Shown here: positions 45,111 to 53,442 of the stretch, in pieces
Numbering within the stretch: position 1 is the first letter of the stretch
How the letters are laid out: every line of letters starts with the position of its first letter
Origin: Microbacterium terregens
GTDB lineage: Bacteria > Pseudomonadota > Alphaproteobacteria > Sphingomonadales > Sphingomonadaceae
Direction: 5' to 3'
Assembly (NCBI RefSeq): GCF_027922045.1
Contig: NZ_BSEX01000004.1
Coordinates: forward strand, 124,001-188,000
DNA length: 64,000 nucleotides
The notes under the pieces: generated by a model
The model's database searches: none
What the model was told of the DNA's origin: nothing
Seen by the model: only the letters and a program-made list of their open reading frames with translations
Position numbers and translations under genes: made by a program

Positions 45111-45932
45111 ATGGCGCCTTTCCACCGAACCGCCGGGCGTCGGGCGGCGCGTGCCGCCGTCCTCGCCGGCACGTTGCTTCTCTTGTCGAGCGGCGCTGTC
45201 TCACAGGACGCGCCGCCGTCGATACCGCCGTCGCTGCAAGGCGCCCATGCGACCCCGCAGGGCTATCTTGCGCCCTCGGAACTTCCCGACAGCCTGGCGC
45301 TGCTGCCGCCCCCGCCGCCCCCTAACTCCCCGGGCTTTGCCCGGGACGAAGCGGTCAGCAAGGCCATGTCCTTGCCCCCGGGAAGCAGCCGCTGGACGCA
45401 GGCGGCGCAGGACGCGGACCTGACCTTCGGGCATCTGACACAAACCTTCGACTGCGCGGCGGGATTCGCGCCCGATCCCAAGCGGACCCCGGTGCTCTAC
45501 CGGCTGCTCCAGAAGTCGATGATCGACATCGGCTTGTCGACCTACAAGGCCAAGAACCACTACCGCCGGACGCGGCCGTTCGTCGCCCATGCGGGCGCGA
45601 CGTGCTTCCCCAAGGATGAGGCGGCGCTGCGCACCGACGGCTCCTACCCTTCCGGACACAGCGCGATCGGCTGGGGCTGGGCACTGATCTTCACCGAGAT
45701 CATGCCGCACCAGGCCGACGCCATTCTCGCCCGTGGCCGCGACTTCGGCGAAAGCCGCCTGGTCTGCAACGCCCACTGGGAAAGCGACGTGGAGGCAGGA
45801 CGGACGATCGCGGCCGCCACGGTGGCGCGACTCCACGGCGATCCTGGCTTCCGCCGCGACATCCTCGCCGCGCAGGCCGAGGCGACACGCGCGCCTCCGC
45901 CCCCGGCCGGTACTTGCCCCGCCGCGTCCTAG
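45111..45932 (+). CDS. Class A non-specific acid phosphatase (PhoN-like, PAP2)
   Basis: A 273-residue periplasmic phosphatase. Signal peptide to about residue 31. The three PAP2 motifs are complete: KNHYRRTRP (K148, R155, P156), YPSGHS (residues 179-184) and SRLVCNAHWESD (R216, H222, D226). A Pro-rich stretch at residues 65-73 precedes the domain. It hydrolyses phosphomonoesters outside the cytoplasm. GGAGG stands 5 bases before ATG 45111. No island box lies at the usual distance, so it may be read through from the sulfatase promoter. Confidence 0.92.
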   Translation: MAPFHRTAGRRAARAAVLAGTLLLLSSGAVSQDAPPSIPPSLQGAHATPQGYLAPSELPDSLALLPPPPPPNSPGFARDEAVSKAMSLPPGSSRWTQAAQDADLTFGHLTQTFDCAAGFAPDPKRTPVLYRLLQKSMIDIGLSTYKAKNHYRRTRPFVAHAGATCFPKDEAALRTDGSYPSGHSAIGWGWALIFTEIMPHQADAILARGRDFGESRLVCNAHWESDVEAGRTIAAATVARLHGDPGFRRDILAAQAEATRAPPPPAGTCPAAS

Positions 45933-45965
45933 AGGCGCCGCCCGGCCAAGTCCCGAAAGATTCAG

Positions 45966-45980
45966 CGGGTTTCCCCTGAT
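45966..45980 (+). promoter_or_regulatory. Island promoter box, upstream of the DUF2092 gene
   Basis: CGGGTTTCCCCTGAT matches the box exactly and ends 58 bases before ATG 46039. Confidence 0.55.
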
Positions 45981-46038
45981 TGGAGACCCACGGTGCCGGG
46001 ACGATCCTTTGACGGTCAACAAGCGATGGAGATGCACC

Positions 46039-46824
46039 ATGTATCGACAAGTGCGATGGAAACTCGGCTTGGCGGCAGCCGTTCTGATCGGCTCGCCGGC
46101 ATATGCCCAGAGCGCGCCGCAAGCAGGTGCGGCCGGAACGGCCGCCACCACCGTCGATCCCGTGGCGATCCAGGCGCTTCGATCGATGGGGAATTATCTG
46201 AAGACCCTCAACTCGTTCGAATTGCGCAGCAAGGCGACGATCGAGACCAACATGGAGAACACCGATCTCAAGGTGAGCCTCGGTCTTGAGAACACCTATC
46301 GCGTGCAGCGTCCGAACGCGTTCTTCATCGAATTGCGCTCCGATCGTCAGTATCGTCAGTTCTACTATGACGGGCGCAAGTTCACGGTGAACGTCCCCCG
46401 CCAAGGCTTTTACTCCGTCGTCGACGCACCGCCGACCATCGGGGACCTGATCGATGCCATCTACGACGACTATGGCATCGCCCTGCCGCTCTCCGACATC
46501 TTCTACTGGGCGGATGCCGGTACACCCACCGAGGATGTGCGCTCGGCGGTGCGTGTCGGCTATGCCAAGATCGGCGGCGTCGACACCGACCAGTTCGCAT
46601 ATCGCGGGGACGAGCTCGACTTTCAGCTGTGGATCGCGCGGGGATCACGGCCGCTGCCGATGAAGATCGCGATCATCAACCGCGAAGATCCGATCCACCC
46701 GTCCTTCACGGCGGAGCTGACCTGGAACACCAACACCCGGTTCGCACCGTCGACCTTCGCGTTCAAGCCTCCCAGCGGCGCCAGCAGCATCCAGATGGCG
46801 CGTCTCGACAGCCAGGAGAAGTAG
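46039..46824 (+). CDS. Exported DUF2092 protein
   Basis: A 261-residue protein with a signal peptide (residues 1-24, cleavage near AYAQS). The body fits DUF2092: ALRSMGNYLKTLNSFELRSKATIE, YRVQRPNAFFIELRSDRQYRQFYYDG and a beta-rich end (FTAELTWNTNTRFAPSTF). The fold is probably LolA/LolB-like, which suggests carrying a lipid or hydrophobic ligand in the periplasm; that is inference from the strand pattern. The next gene begins one base after its stop, so the two form an operon under the island box. Confidence 0.85.
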   Translation: MYRQVRWKLGLAAAVLIGSPAYAQSAPQAGAAGTAATTVDPVAIQALRSMGNYLKTLNSFELRSKATIETNMENTDLKVSLGLENTYRVQRPNAFFIELRSDRQYRQFYYDGRKFTVNVPRQGFYSVVDAPPTIGDLIDAIYDDYGIALPLSDIFYWADAGTPTEDVRSAVRVGYAKIGGVDTDQFAYRGDELDFQLWIARGSRPLPMKIAIINREDPIHPSFTAELTWNTNTRFAPSTFAFKPPSGASSIQMARLDSQEK

Positions 46825-46825
46825 C

Positions 46826-47566
46826 ATGCGGCAATCCACGTTCCTGATAAGCGCCTGCACCGCCTTCGCGCTGGTGGCAGGATCGATCGAGGCGGAGGCA
46901 CAGCGCCGCTTCGGCGGCGGCGGCTTCCACATGCGGGGCGGGAGCATGCATGCGCGGGTACCCACCAACTTCCGCGGGCCCGGCAGCGGCAGTATCCATA
47001 CAGGGACCCCGCCGCGCCCGGCCGGCGGTGGCGCACATCTTGCTGGCGGGCCGCCACCGGGGCCGCCTCCAGGTCCAGCTCCTGGGCCGCATCCCGGACC
47101 GGGCCCGCATCCGGGGCCTGGCCCGGGTCCGCATCCCGGACCGGGGCCCGGGCCCGGACCGCATCCGGGGCCGGGACCCGGACCAGCCCCTCATCCCGGG
47201 CCTGGACCTGGTCCGCACCCTGGCCCTCCGCCACCGCCACCGCCACCGCGACCACTGCCGCCCCCTCCGCCGCCACCACCCCCCGGATGGGGCTGGGGCT
47301 GGGGCTGGGATGACGACCCCTTCTGGGATGTTGCTGCCGGCGCGGTGATCGCGGGCACGACGGCGGCGGTGGTTTCCGCCGCCACGCAGCCCGACGTAGT
47401 GGTGGTCGATACATCCAAGGCGCCCGGCACGGTCGTATATGCGCTGCCGCCCAACTGTCCCAAGGTCATCCGCAGCAACGTCACCTACTTCTCGTGCAAC
47501 AACATCTGGTACAAGCCGCAGTATCTGTCCTCGGGCGTCTCCTACGTGATCGTCACCGCCCCCTGA
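46826..47566 (+). CDS. Exported Gly/Pro/His-repeat protein
   Basis: A 246-residue protein with a signal peptide (residues 1-26). Residues 27-60 are Gly/His/Arg-rich; residues 75-153 are low complexity built from GPGPHP units and polyproline; GWGWGWGW follows at 154-161. The C-terminal 85 residues look folded (IAGTTAAVVSAATQPDVVVV, then PNCPKVIRSNVTYFSCNNIW with two cysteines). It is tightly coupled to DUF2092 (CAGGAG before ATG 46826), and a strong terminator follows. The repeat may span or bind the cell envelope; regular histidines could bind metal. Function unknown. Confidence 0.8.
   Translation: MRQSTFLISACTAFALVAGSIEAEAQRRFGGGGFHMRGGSMHARVPTNFRGPGSGSIHTGTPPRPAGGGAHLAGGPPPGPPPGPAPGPHPGPGPHPGPGPGPHPGPGPGPGPHPGPGPGPAPHPGPGPGPHPGPPPPPPPPRPLPPPPPPPPPGWGWGWGWDDDPFWDVAAGAVIAGTTAAVVSAATQPDVVVVDTSKAPGTVVYALPPNCPKVIRSNVTYFSCNNIWYKPQYLSSGVSYVIVTAP
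47048..47284 (+). repeat. GPGPHP low-complexity repeat and polyproline tract
   Basis: In-frame repeats of GPGPHP-like units (residues 75-134) followed by polyproline (135-153) within the 46826 gene. The DNA is extremely C/G-rich and prone to slippage, so repeat number may vary between strains or be misassembled. Confidence 0.88.
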
Positions 47567-47576
47567 GGTGCCTCCT

Positions 47577-47606
47577 GGGGCCCGCATCCCTGCGGGCCCC
47601 TTTTTT
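47577..47606 (+). terminator. Strong Rho-independent terminator
   Basis: GGGGCCCGCA and TGCGGGCCCC form a perfect 10-base stem with a TCCC loop, followed by TTTTTT. It ends the DUF2092 operon, 10 bases behind the stop codon, and separates it from the convergent EF-hand gene. Confidence 0.95.
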
Positions 47607-47611
47607 CCGGC

Positions 47612-48043
47612 TCAACGGCGCTGAGGACGCGCGGCGTCCATTTCGGCACGGGTGACATACCCGTCGCGATTGGCGTCGACCCGGTCGAAGCCCGGTGCCG
47701 GCGCCTTTTTCAATTCCGCTCGCGTGACCTTGCCGTCGCCGTTGCGATCCGCCTCTCCGAGCAGCGTGTCCAGCCGCGCAGAGGCCTGCGGGTTCCCTGC
47801 CGCGCGCGGGAAGTCGGATCGGGTCACCACACCGTCGCGATCATGATCGAGTTGGTCGAAACGCTGCGATCGCGCTGCCACATACTCTGCGCGGCTGACG
47901 CGCCCGTCCTTGTTGGTGTCCATCTTGGCGAACATCGCCGCGGGGTCGGGGCGCGGCGGCGGGTTCTGTGCGAGCGCCGGCATCGCGGATGCGGCAACCA
48001 CGACGACGAACAGGCTGCGGTGTGACCGGATATGCGGGGTCAT
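47612..48043 (-). CDS. Exported EF-hand protein
   Basis: A 143-residue protein with a signal peptide (to about residue 26, SAMPALAQ). It has four EF-hand loops: DTNKDGRVSRAE, DHDRDGVVTRSD, DRNGDGKVTRAE and DANRDGYVTRAE, each with the Dx[ND]xDG pattern that binds Ca2+. Likely a periplasmic calcium buffer or sensor. It is convergent with the DUF2092 operon. Start ATG 48043 is set by the signal peptide. No island box is seen at its promoter. A P-type calcium-like pump 10 kb away could be related, which is speculation. Confidence 0.9.
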   Translation of the reverse strand: MTPHIRSHRSLFVVVVAASAMPALAQNPPPRPDPAAMFAKMDTNKDGRVSRAEYVAARSQRFDQLDHDRDGVVTRSDFPRAAGNPQASARLDTLLGEADRNGDGKVTRAELKKAPAPGFDRVDANRDGYVTRAEMDAARPQRR

Positions 48044-48482
48044 GGGAGATTCTCCATCTACGCTGTGCAAAACGCACGCTCGTGGCTTGTCACCTGCGTC
48101 GCCGCCTTCGCACCGGGAGATGGCGCAGATTGGTTGCCCACCGCTCCCTAGTTCGCGGATGCGAGCGCATCCGGTGCGCGGTCCGGACTTCCCGCCCGAG
48201 CTTCACGGTAGAACCCCCGATCCAGATCGCCCGTTCGGCGGCCCAATCTCGTCATGTCTCCGCTCCCCGCGCAGCTGCATTCCTTTGCCAGGCGCTGCTC
48301 ATCCCGGTGGAGACAAAAAAAGGGGGAGGCTGGGCTGGTTCGGGATCACTTCCGGACCAGCCCACCCTTCGCGGCGGCAGGGCCCAGGCTCGTGCGGCAT
48401 GCCGCACTCGGTAGTTTGGCCTCGATCGCGGAGAGGGCGTGGGCATGTGGAAGGATGGGATCGCTCCACAGGTACTTCGGCC
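48044..48482. other. Intergenic region with a 13-base hairpin, no gene recognised
   Basis: A 439-base stretch between the EF-hand gene and the next barrel. I see no convincing gene. It holds a hairpin at 48331-48364 and a box-like CGGTAGAACCCCCGAT at 48206-48221. The barrel gene that follows may begin inside this region, since its true start is unclear. Confidence 0.6.
48331..48364. repeat. 13-base inverted repeat next to an A/G run
   Basis: TGGGCTGGTTCGG (48331-48343) and CCGGACCAGCCCA (48352-48364) pair with one G-U around GATCACTT. AAAAAAAGGGGG lies 2-15 bases before the first arm, so on the minus strand it would look like a hairpin followed, after a spacer, by a T-run. No minus-strand gene ends there. 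Confidence 0.65.
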
Positions 48483-49475
48483 GTGATCGCCCTCGACGAC
48501 ACCGCCTGGGTTTCCTTGGTGATTCCGCCGACGCCGGTTCAGGAGGTTGCAGCGGCGCCGGAAGGCGGTCCGACCCCGCCAGACGCGGAGCAATCGGTTC
48601 TTCCCGCCGCGCCCGCGAGCGATGCCCCGGCTCCGCCTCCGGAGCCCGTCTCCAAGGGGCTTCGCCTTCCCTTCGGACGGGATCGCGCCCTCGCGCGGGG
48701 ATATGAACTGCCGCGCACCGCGGGTCTGAGCATCCTCCTGGTGGGCAATCACCAGAAGCTGGACGCCGGCGATCTGGCGGTGGCGATCGGGACGCCGGCT
48801 GGCGTGGCCGGCCGGACGCTGACGCCCGTTCCCTTCGTCACCACCGATCAGATCAAGGCGCATAATCATGTCGTCGAGTTCAAGGCCGACGTGTGGCTGT
48901 TTCCATACCTCAACCTGTTCGCGAGCATCGGCCGGGCGAACGGGGGAATGGACATTGCCGTCAACATCGACCTGACCGGGCTGTTGCCGCCGGTCTTGTG
49001 CCGGCCGCCGGCGGACTGCAGCCGCGACCTGCGCTTTCACGCCGAGATCGACAACACCACCCTCACCTTCGGCGGAATGGTCAGCTATGGCGCCGAGGAC
49101 TGGTTCGCCGCACTGCTGGCGTCCCGCACGTTGAGCATGTCCAGCCGCGATCGTTCGGACATCACCAGCACCGATGCCGGATTGCGGGTCGGCCCCCGGC
49201 TGAAGCTCCCCTCCAATTCGCGGCTGGCACTCTATGGGGGCGTCAACTACGTCGACCTCGACACCACGGTCGAGGGTAGCCTCTCCGGCGAGGTGCGGGA
49301 TCCCGCCGGCGCCCCGCTCACGCTGCGGTATCGCACAAGCTTGCACAACCCGTGGAAGTGGTCGGCGCTGGTCGGCGCCAATTTCGAATTCGCCAGGCGC
49401 TGGAATCTCCAGGCGGAGCAGGTGTTCGGCAAGGGCGGCGATCGCACGGTCGTGTCCGCCAGCGTTCGCTTCTGA
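48483..49475 (+). CDS. Outer-membrane beta-barrel protein, start uncertain
   Basis: The last 260 residues are clearly a beta-barrel: VVEFKADVWLFPYLNLFASIG, LTFGGMVSYGAEDWFAALLAS, LGVNYVDL-like strands and a terminal VVSASVRF. They resemble the barrel of the 42363 product and other transporter-like proteins. The frame is open far upstream, but no signal peptide is visible in it. GTG 48483 leaves a Pro/Ala-rich leader; ATG 48399 is another option, and neither has a good ribosome site. Either the start is missed, a frameshift hides the signal, or export is atypical. It ends 11 bases from the convergent surface-antigen gene. Confidence 0.65.
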   Translation: MIALDDTAWVSLVIPPTPVQEVAAAPEGGPTPPDAEQSVLPAAPASDAPAPPPEPVSKGLRLPFGRDRALARGYELPRTAGLSILLVGNHQKLDAGDLAVAIGTPAGVAGRTLTPVPFVTTDQIKAHNHVVEFKADVWLFPYLNLFASIGRANGGMDIAVNIDLTGLLPPVLCRPPADCSRDLRFHAEIDNTTLTFGGMVSYGAEDWFAALLASRTLSMSSRDRSDITSTDAGLRVGPRLKLPSNSRLALYGGVNYVDLDTTVEGSLSGEVRDPAGAPLTLRYRTSLHNPWKWSALVGANFEFARRWNLQAEQVFGKGGDRTVVSASVRF

Positions 49476-49486
49476 ACGCTTCTCGA

Positions 49487-50659
49487 TCAGAATGCCTCGG
49501 CAACGCCCAGGTACAGGCCCGGCCCGTGCCAGCCTACTGCGACATCGAGGCGCAGGTTGACGTCGTTCTTTCGAAACGGCTGGTAGCGTACGCCAAGTCC
49601 GGCGCTGGGCAGCAGCGTGCTGTCATCGAGCACATGGCCAAGGGAGGGGGCGATCCCGCCCACGCCAAAGAAGGCGACTCCACCGAACCGTCCTCCCAGG
49701 TGCTGGCGAACCTCTGCCTGCGCGGCCCAGCTCGCCCGGTCGCGGTAGCGCCCGCTCTCGTACCCGCGCAGATCGGCACCCGAGCCGAAATCGCAGAGAT
49801 TGTTGAAGGGCACGTGACCGGTGACCGCGCAGGTCGCCACCCGCGACGCGAGCACGGTCGTCTTCCGCATGGGCACATACCAGTTGCCCAGGACCTGCAA
49901 CCGCGTGTGGCCGAAGCTGTTGCCGAGAAACCCCGCCCCCACGAGCCAGGTCGCCGCGGCATAGGTCCCGGAATGCGGTTGCAGCGCGCTGTCGCGCGTG
50001 TCGTAGCTCACCGTCGGGCCGATCATCGAGAGGGTGCTGTCGAGCTCCTCCTCCGGAGGTGCGGCGACCTGGTCGACGTCGCCCCTGGGGTTCTTCCAGC
50101 GCGAGTCGGCGAAGCGCCAGCGCAGGCCGACATGGGTATGCGGCAGGACCCGGATCTGCGCCTGCAGCTGGAACTGCAGGTCGCGATTGTCGTAGATCCG
50201 TCGCTGCCCTGCCTCCCCGGCGGCACCGCCGATGCCGTAATAATATGCCCGCGCGTCCGTATAGGCCGCCAGCGCCCGGATCCGGATCCGGTCCTGGCCC
50301 AGCGACATGCTGTGGAAGAAGGCCAACCCCTTGGCGCCTTTGTCGGTGTAGAGCGCGCCCGCGCCGGTCACCCACTGCTGCGGCTCGTGCTTCGGATTTT
50401 GGAACATGACGGCGCCGACCGCGAGCCCGGTTCCCGTCGAGGGCCGCGACAGCGGCAGCGGCACGATCAGCAGGTCGCGATGCGGATGCGCAGCCTTTTT
50501 ATCCTGTTCGTCGGCATCCTCCTGCGAGGAAGAGCTCGGCGGCTGATCCTGGCTGGCCTGCGCGGCCGGCGCCTCCTGTCCGGCCGAGGCGACCACGGGC
50601 CAGATGGCGGCCAGACAGACCGTGACGCAGCGGCCGAAGATGGAAAGCTCTGCACGCAT
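49487..50659 (-). CDS. BamA/TamA-type surface-antigen barrel without POTRA domains (copy 1)
   Basis: A 390-residue outer-membrane protein. Signal peptide to residue 26 (VVASAG), then a Gln/Ser/Glu-rich linker to about residue 60. Bacterial surface antigen (Omp85 C-terminal) features follow: YDTRDSALQPHSGTY and the L6-type ADLRGYESGRYRD. There are no POTRA repeats, so it is a barrel-only member. It aligns throughout with the protein at 55478, including FFHSMSLGQDR and NNLCDFGSG. A weak island box lies 57 bases upstream. Its role is unknown; such barrels may insert or translocate a partner. Confidence 0.87.
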   Translation of the reverse strand: MRAELSIFGRCVTVCLAAIWPVVASAGQEAPAAQASQDQPPSSSSQEDADEQDKKAAHPHRDLLIVPLPLSRPSTGTGLAVGAVMFQNPKHEPQQWVTGAGALYTDKGAKGLAFFHSMSLGQDRIRIRALAAYTDARAYYYGIGGAAGEAGQRRIYDNRDLQFQLQAQIRVLPHTHVGLRWRFADSRWKNPRGDVDQVAAPPEEELDSTLSMIGPTVSYDTRDSALQPHSGTYAAATWLVGAGFLGNSFGHTRLQVLGNWYVPMRKTTVLASRVATCAVTGHVPFNNLCDFGSGADLRGYESGRYRDRASWAAQAEVRQHLGGRFGGVAFFGVGGIAPSLGHVLDDSTLLPSAGLGVRYQPFRKNDVNLRLDVAVGWHGPGLYLGVAEAF

Positions 50660-50716
50660 CGGCGGACTCCCGGAAATCAGGGCAGTTCCAGCTTAGATGC
50701 GGGGGCGGCGCGCCCC

Positions 50717-50731
50717 ATCGGGGCATGTCGG
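50717..50731 (-). promoter_or_regulatory. Degenerate island promoter box, upstream of the copy-1 barrel
   Basis: Minus-strand CCGACATGCCCCGAT keeps the right half and its 57-base distance to ATG 50659 but has two mismatches in the left half. It is divergent to the exact box at 50795, as in the other divergent pairs. Confidence 0.3.
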
Positions 50732-50794
50732 TAGACGCCGCAGCGTATCGCGCGGAACGCGACCGGATCGGGCGTACGGTGCCGCAGACTTCCA

Positions 50795-50809
50795 CGGGTA
50801 TTCCCCGAT
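50795..50809 (+). promoter_or_regulatory. Island promoter box, upstream of the DUF3313 gene
   Basis: CGGGTATTCCCCGAT matches the box exactly and ends 65 bases before ATG 50875. Confidence 0.52.
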
Positions 50810-50874
50810 GGCACCCGTTCCGGTGCTGGAGACAAATGGAAGGCATCAGCGACCCTCAAACGACAGAGGACGTG

Positions 50875-51546
50875 ATGCACCGCTTCTCCCTCGCCTTGGC
50901 AATGCTGTCGCTTCCGACGCTCGCGACCGCGCAGACGCGTGACCATGCTCCGGTCGCGCTCGGGTCTGCGGATGAACTGCAGCACGACAAGCCGAGAAGC
51001 GAATCCTGGACCTATGTGAAGCCACAGGCGGGCTTCACGCGCTATCGCAGCATCCTGATCGACCCCACCGCGATATACACGGGCAGTGACGCGCAGTTCG
51101 ACGGGGTCTCGATGGCCGACCGTCAGAAATATGCCGCGCTGATGACCGGCGTCCTCAAGGCAGATCTCGCCTCGACATTGGCGGTCGTCACCAAGCCGGG
51201 CCCCGGCGTGTTGCGGGTACGGCTGACGCTGGTGGGCATGGAGAAGACCAAGGGTGGGTTCGCCACCGTCACGCGTGTCACTCCGGTGGGTCTGCTCACG
51301 AGTTCGGTGCAGAGCCTGGCGGGCAAGAAGGGCACGATGAGCGGCTCCATCCTGTTTGCGGTCGAGATCAAGGATTCGCGGACCGGCGACCTGCTGGCGG
51401 CCGCGGTTCGGCGCCGGGCACCCGACGCGCTCGACATCGGCTCTACCCTTTCGACCGAGAGCACGGTGAAGGCAGTCGCGAGGGACCTCGCGAGTCATCT
51501 CGCCGCTCGACTTGGACCCGCGATGCGGGGCGCCCCGCCGCGCTGA
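50875..51546 (+). CDS. DUF3313 exported protein
   Basis: A 223-residue protein with a signal peptide (MHRFSLALAMLSLPTLATAQ). The domain fits DUF3313: AGFTRYRSILIDPTAIYTG, DRQKYAALMTGVLKADLAS, LRVRLTLVGMEKTKGG and SGSILFAVEIKDSRTGDLLAAAV. There is no lipobox cysteine, so it is probably soluble in the periplasm. The function is unknown; relatives occur as lipoproteins near outer-membrane genes. ATG 50875 has AGAGGA a few bases upstream. It is divergent from the copy-1 barrel, and both promoters carry the island box. Confidence 0.85.
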   Translation: MHRFSLALAMLSLPTLATAQTRDHAPVALGSADELQHDKPRSESWTYVKPQAGFTRYRSILIDPTAIYTGSDAQFDGVSMADRQKYAALMTGVLKADLASTLAVVTKPGPGVLRVRLTLVGMEKTKGGFATVTRVTPVGLLTSSVQSLAGKKGTMSGSILFAVEIKDSRTGDLLAAAVRRRAPDALDIGSTLSTESTVKAVARDLASHLAARLGPAMRGAPPR

Positions 51547-51624
51547 CACCCGGGGCGGAAGCGGCGCGGAGATCGCGCATGCGCTAGGCCGGCGCTATGG
51601 CCGCAGTTGCGGCAGGGCGATGTC

Positions 51625-51966
51625 CTATCCCTCTGCCGGCCGCACGGCGTCGATGTCGCGTTCTAGAAAGAAGCCGAGCCCGGTGCGGATGGCCGCGATC
51701 GCGGCGAGTTGCCCGATCTGATCCCAACTCGGGGCGATCGCCGTGTCGACGAGGTCGGCGGCGAGCGCGAACTCCAGCGCGAGCATCAGCCAGCGCGCAA
51801 AGCCCATCCAGATGCCGCGCCGGTTTCCCGTCGGGTGCACGCCCGTCGTCACGTATCGCAGCGTCCCGTAGATCGCCACTCCTGCGCCGGCACAGACGGA
51901 AACGATCACCAGCGCGTCGAGCAGCAGCGAAACGCCCGCTGCAAAGGCGTGAAACCAAGCTTCCAT
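51625..51966 (-). CDS. DUF1622 membrane protein
   Basis: A 113-residue inner-membrane protein with three hydrophobic segments (residues 8-35, 60-80, 88-100) and the DUF1622 features GVAIYGTLRY and RWLMLALEFALAADLVDTAI. ATG 51966 has GGGAG 6 bases upstream. The function of the family is not known. It is divergent from the histidine kinase; a half-box (AATAGAAATCCCGAT on the minus strand, 52013-52027) lies 46 bases from its start. Confidence 0.88.
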   Translation of the reverse strand: MEAWFHAFAAGVSLLLDALVIVSVCAGAGVAIYGTLRYVTTGVHPTGNRRGIWMGFARWLMLALEFALAADLVDTAIAPSWDQIGQLAAIAAIRTGLGFFLERDIDAVRPAEG

Positions 51967-52106
51967 TTGCGTCTCCCGGCCCAATGATGGGATGCAGGGC
52001 CACGCGGGCGGAATCGGGATTTCTATTGGGGTGGCTGCGGTGCCGATGGGGAGCGGGCCGCGTCCGTCGCTGCGATTAAAGGCAAAAGGGCGCTGCCGCT
52101 CGTCTC

Positions 52107-52121
52107 AGGGGTTTCCCTGAT
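52107..52121 (+). promoter_or_regulatory. Island promoter box, upstream of the histidine kinase
   Basis: AGGGGTTTCCCTGAT has one mismatch (A for C at the first position). It ends 99 bases before ATG 52221, the longest distance of the set. Confidence 0.4.
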
Positions 52122-52220
52122 AACCTCCCGGCGGCTAAGTGCTCAGTATGTGGTGAAAAACTGTTCGACTGGCTTCCGGCGGATGGGCTCCCGGAGGCTC
52201 AAAAAACAGGGGAACGGACG

Positions 52221-53417
52221 ATGACCAGCGAGTGGCCTCGAAAGAGGAGGGGCGGCAATGCGGCTTCAACCCCTGCCAAGTTAGGGGAGAGCCCCGATCT
52301 GCTTGCCTTTCGGACGCTCCCGATCTTGAAAGATTCGGCACTCGAGCAGCCGCCCTTCCGCAATCCGCCCGTTGCGCTTGCCGACCTCAATTGGCGCCTG
52401 CTGACCGGCGATCCCGGCACGTCCCCGCACGATCCGTGTGCGCGCCTGTTCGGGCACGTCGCCCCGGGCGACGATCTCCTCGCACGCATGAGGGTTTTGG
52501 CGGAGCGCGATCCCGCACAGTTCGCTCCGCTGCTCGGGGCGATGCGCGCCGTGGCTGCCGGGGAGCGCGCGGAGTCGATCCACCTTTACACTGCACCGGA
52601 CGGGGGCGAGGAACGGCAGCAATTGTGCCTCGGCAGGCTGGAAATCGCCGGGGTGCCGTACCTCAAGCTGATATGGCTGCCGGCGACCGAGATATTCGCG
52701 CTTCGCAAGGAACGCCAGCGGCTGGGCCGCTTGCTGATGCGCAGCCAGGCCGACCTCATCCGGGCGCAGGAGCAGGAGCGCCAACGCGTCGCGCGCGACT
52801 TGCACGACAACGCGGCCCAATATCTGGCCGCGTTGAGCCTATCCATCGCGCGTCTGCAGTCGATCAACAAGGATCCCGCCGTCGCGGCGGTGGCTGCCGA
52901 ACTGAGTGAGTTCCTGGCGAACTATCATCGCGTGGTTCGCGGAATGACCTACGCGCTCCACCCGCCGGATCTTCAGCAGCACGGCTTGAATGCGGCAGTG
53001 CATGGATTGTGCGACGGCCTGACACGCCGCAGCAACCTCGCGGTCGCGCTGCAGATCTATGGGCTGGACAGACGCCGGGGAACTGCCGTCGAGAGCGCCG
53101 TCTTCCGGCTCGTCCAGGAGGCGCTGAGCAACGTGCAGGCGCACGCCGGAGCGGGTCGCGTACGCGTGCGGCTCGTCGGTCGTGAGTGCTGCCTGCTCGC
53201 GGTCGTCCAGGACGATGGCAAAGGGCTCCCCTCGGATTGGCAGGATCGCCCGTCGATCGGGGTGGGTATTCCCGGCATGGCCCGCCGGATCACGGAGTTG
53301 GGCGGCACGATCCGCATCCGTGCAAGGCGCTCTGGCACCGGTACCATCGTAGCTGCTGTGATACCGCGCAGCGGCGCGCAGGATTTCGTCTTTGCGGCGG
53401 GGAGCTTCCCGGCATGA
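52221..53417 (+). CDS. NarX-type sensor histidine kinase
   Basis: A 398-residue soluble kinase with no membrane segments. Residues 50-160 resemble a PAS-like sensor (GRLEIAGVPYLKLIWLP). A coiled-coil linker leads to the HisKA_3 site ERQRVARDLHDNAAQYLAAL (H195). The ATPase has the N-box QEALSN (299-304), DDGKGL (331-336) and GVGIPGMARRI (347-357). HisKA_3 kinases signal to NarL/LuxR-type regulators, and such a regulator is convergent 25 bases away. Its promoter carries the island box, suggesting autoregulation. The signal sensed is cytoplasmic and unknown. Confidence 0.92.
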   Translation: MTSEWPRKRRGGNAASTPAKLGESPDLLAFRTLPILKDSALEQPPFRNPPVALADLNWRLLTGDPGTSPHDPCARLFGHVAPGDDLLARMRVLAERDPAQFAPLLGAMRAVAAGERAESIHLYTAPDGGEERQQLCLGRLEIAGVPYLKLIWLPATEIFALRKERQRLGRLLMRSQADLIRAQEQERQRVARDLHDNAAQYLAALSLSIARLQSINKDPAVAAVAAELSEFLANYHRVVRGMTYALHPPDLQQHGLNAAVHGLCDGLTRRSNLAVALQIYGLDRRRGTAVESAVFRLVQEALSNVQAHAGAGRVRVRLVGRECCLLAVVQDDGKGLPSDWQDRPSIGVGIPGMARRITELGGTIRIRARRSGTGTIVAAVIPRSGAQDFVFAAGSFPA

Positions 53418-53442
53418 AGCGCAGTGAAGAACCGGCAGGTCG

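Noticed and set aside
47048..47284. Regular repeats considered as a CRISPR or minisatellite array
   Set aside because: They are short in-frame GPGPHP-coding units without spacers, inside an intact exported protein.
48206..48221. CGGTAGAACCCCCGAT as a member of the island box family
   Set aside because: Spacer length and left half differ, and no credible start codon lies 50-65 bases downstream; kept only as a note.
50676..50690. TGGAACTGCCCTGAT (minus strand) as the island box for the copy-1 barrel
   Set aside because: It is only 16 bases from the start codon and has two mismatches; the degenerate copy at 50717 has the expected 57-base distance.
50797..50825. Sigma-54 type promoter (TGGCAC...) upstream of the DUF3313 gene
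   Set aside because: TGGCAC is present but the -12 TTGC element is missing at the required spacing.
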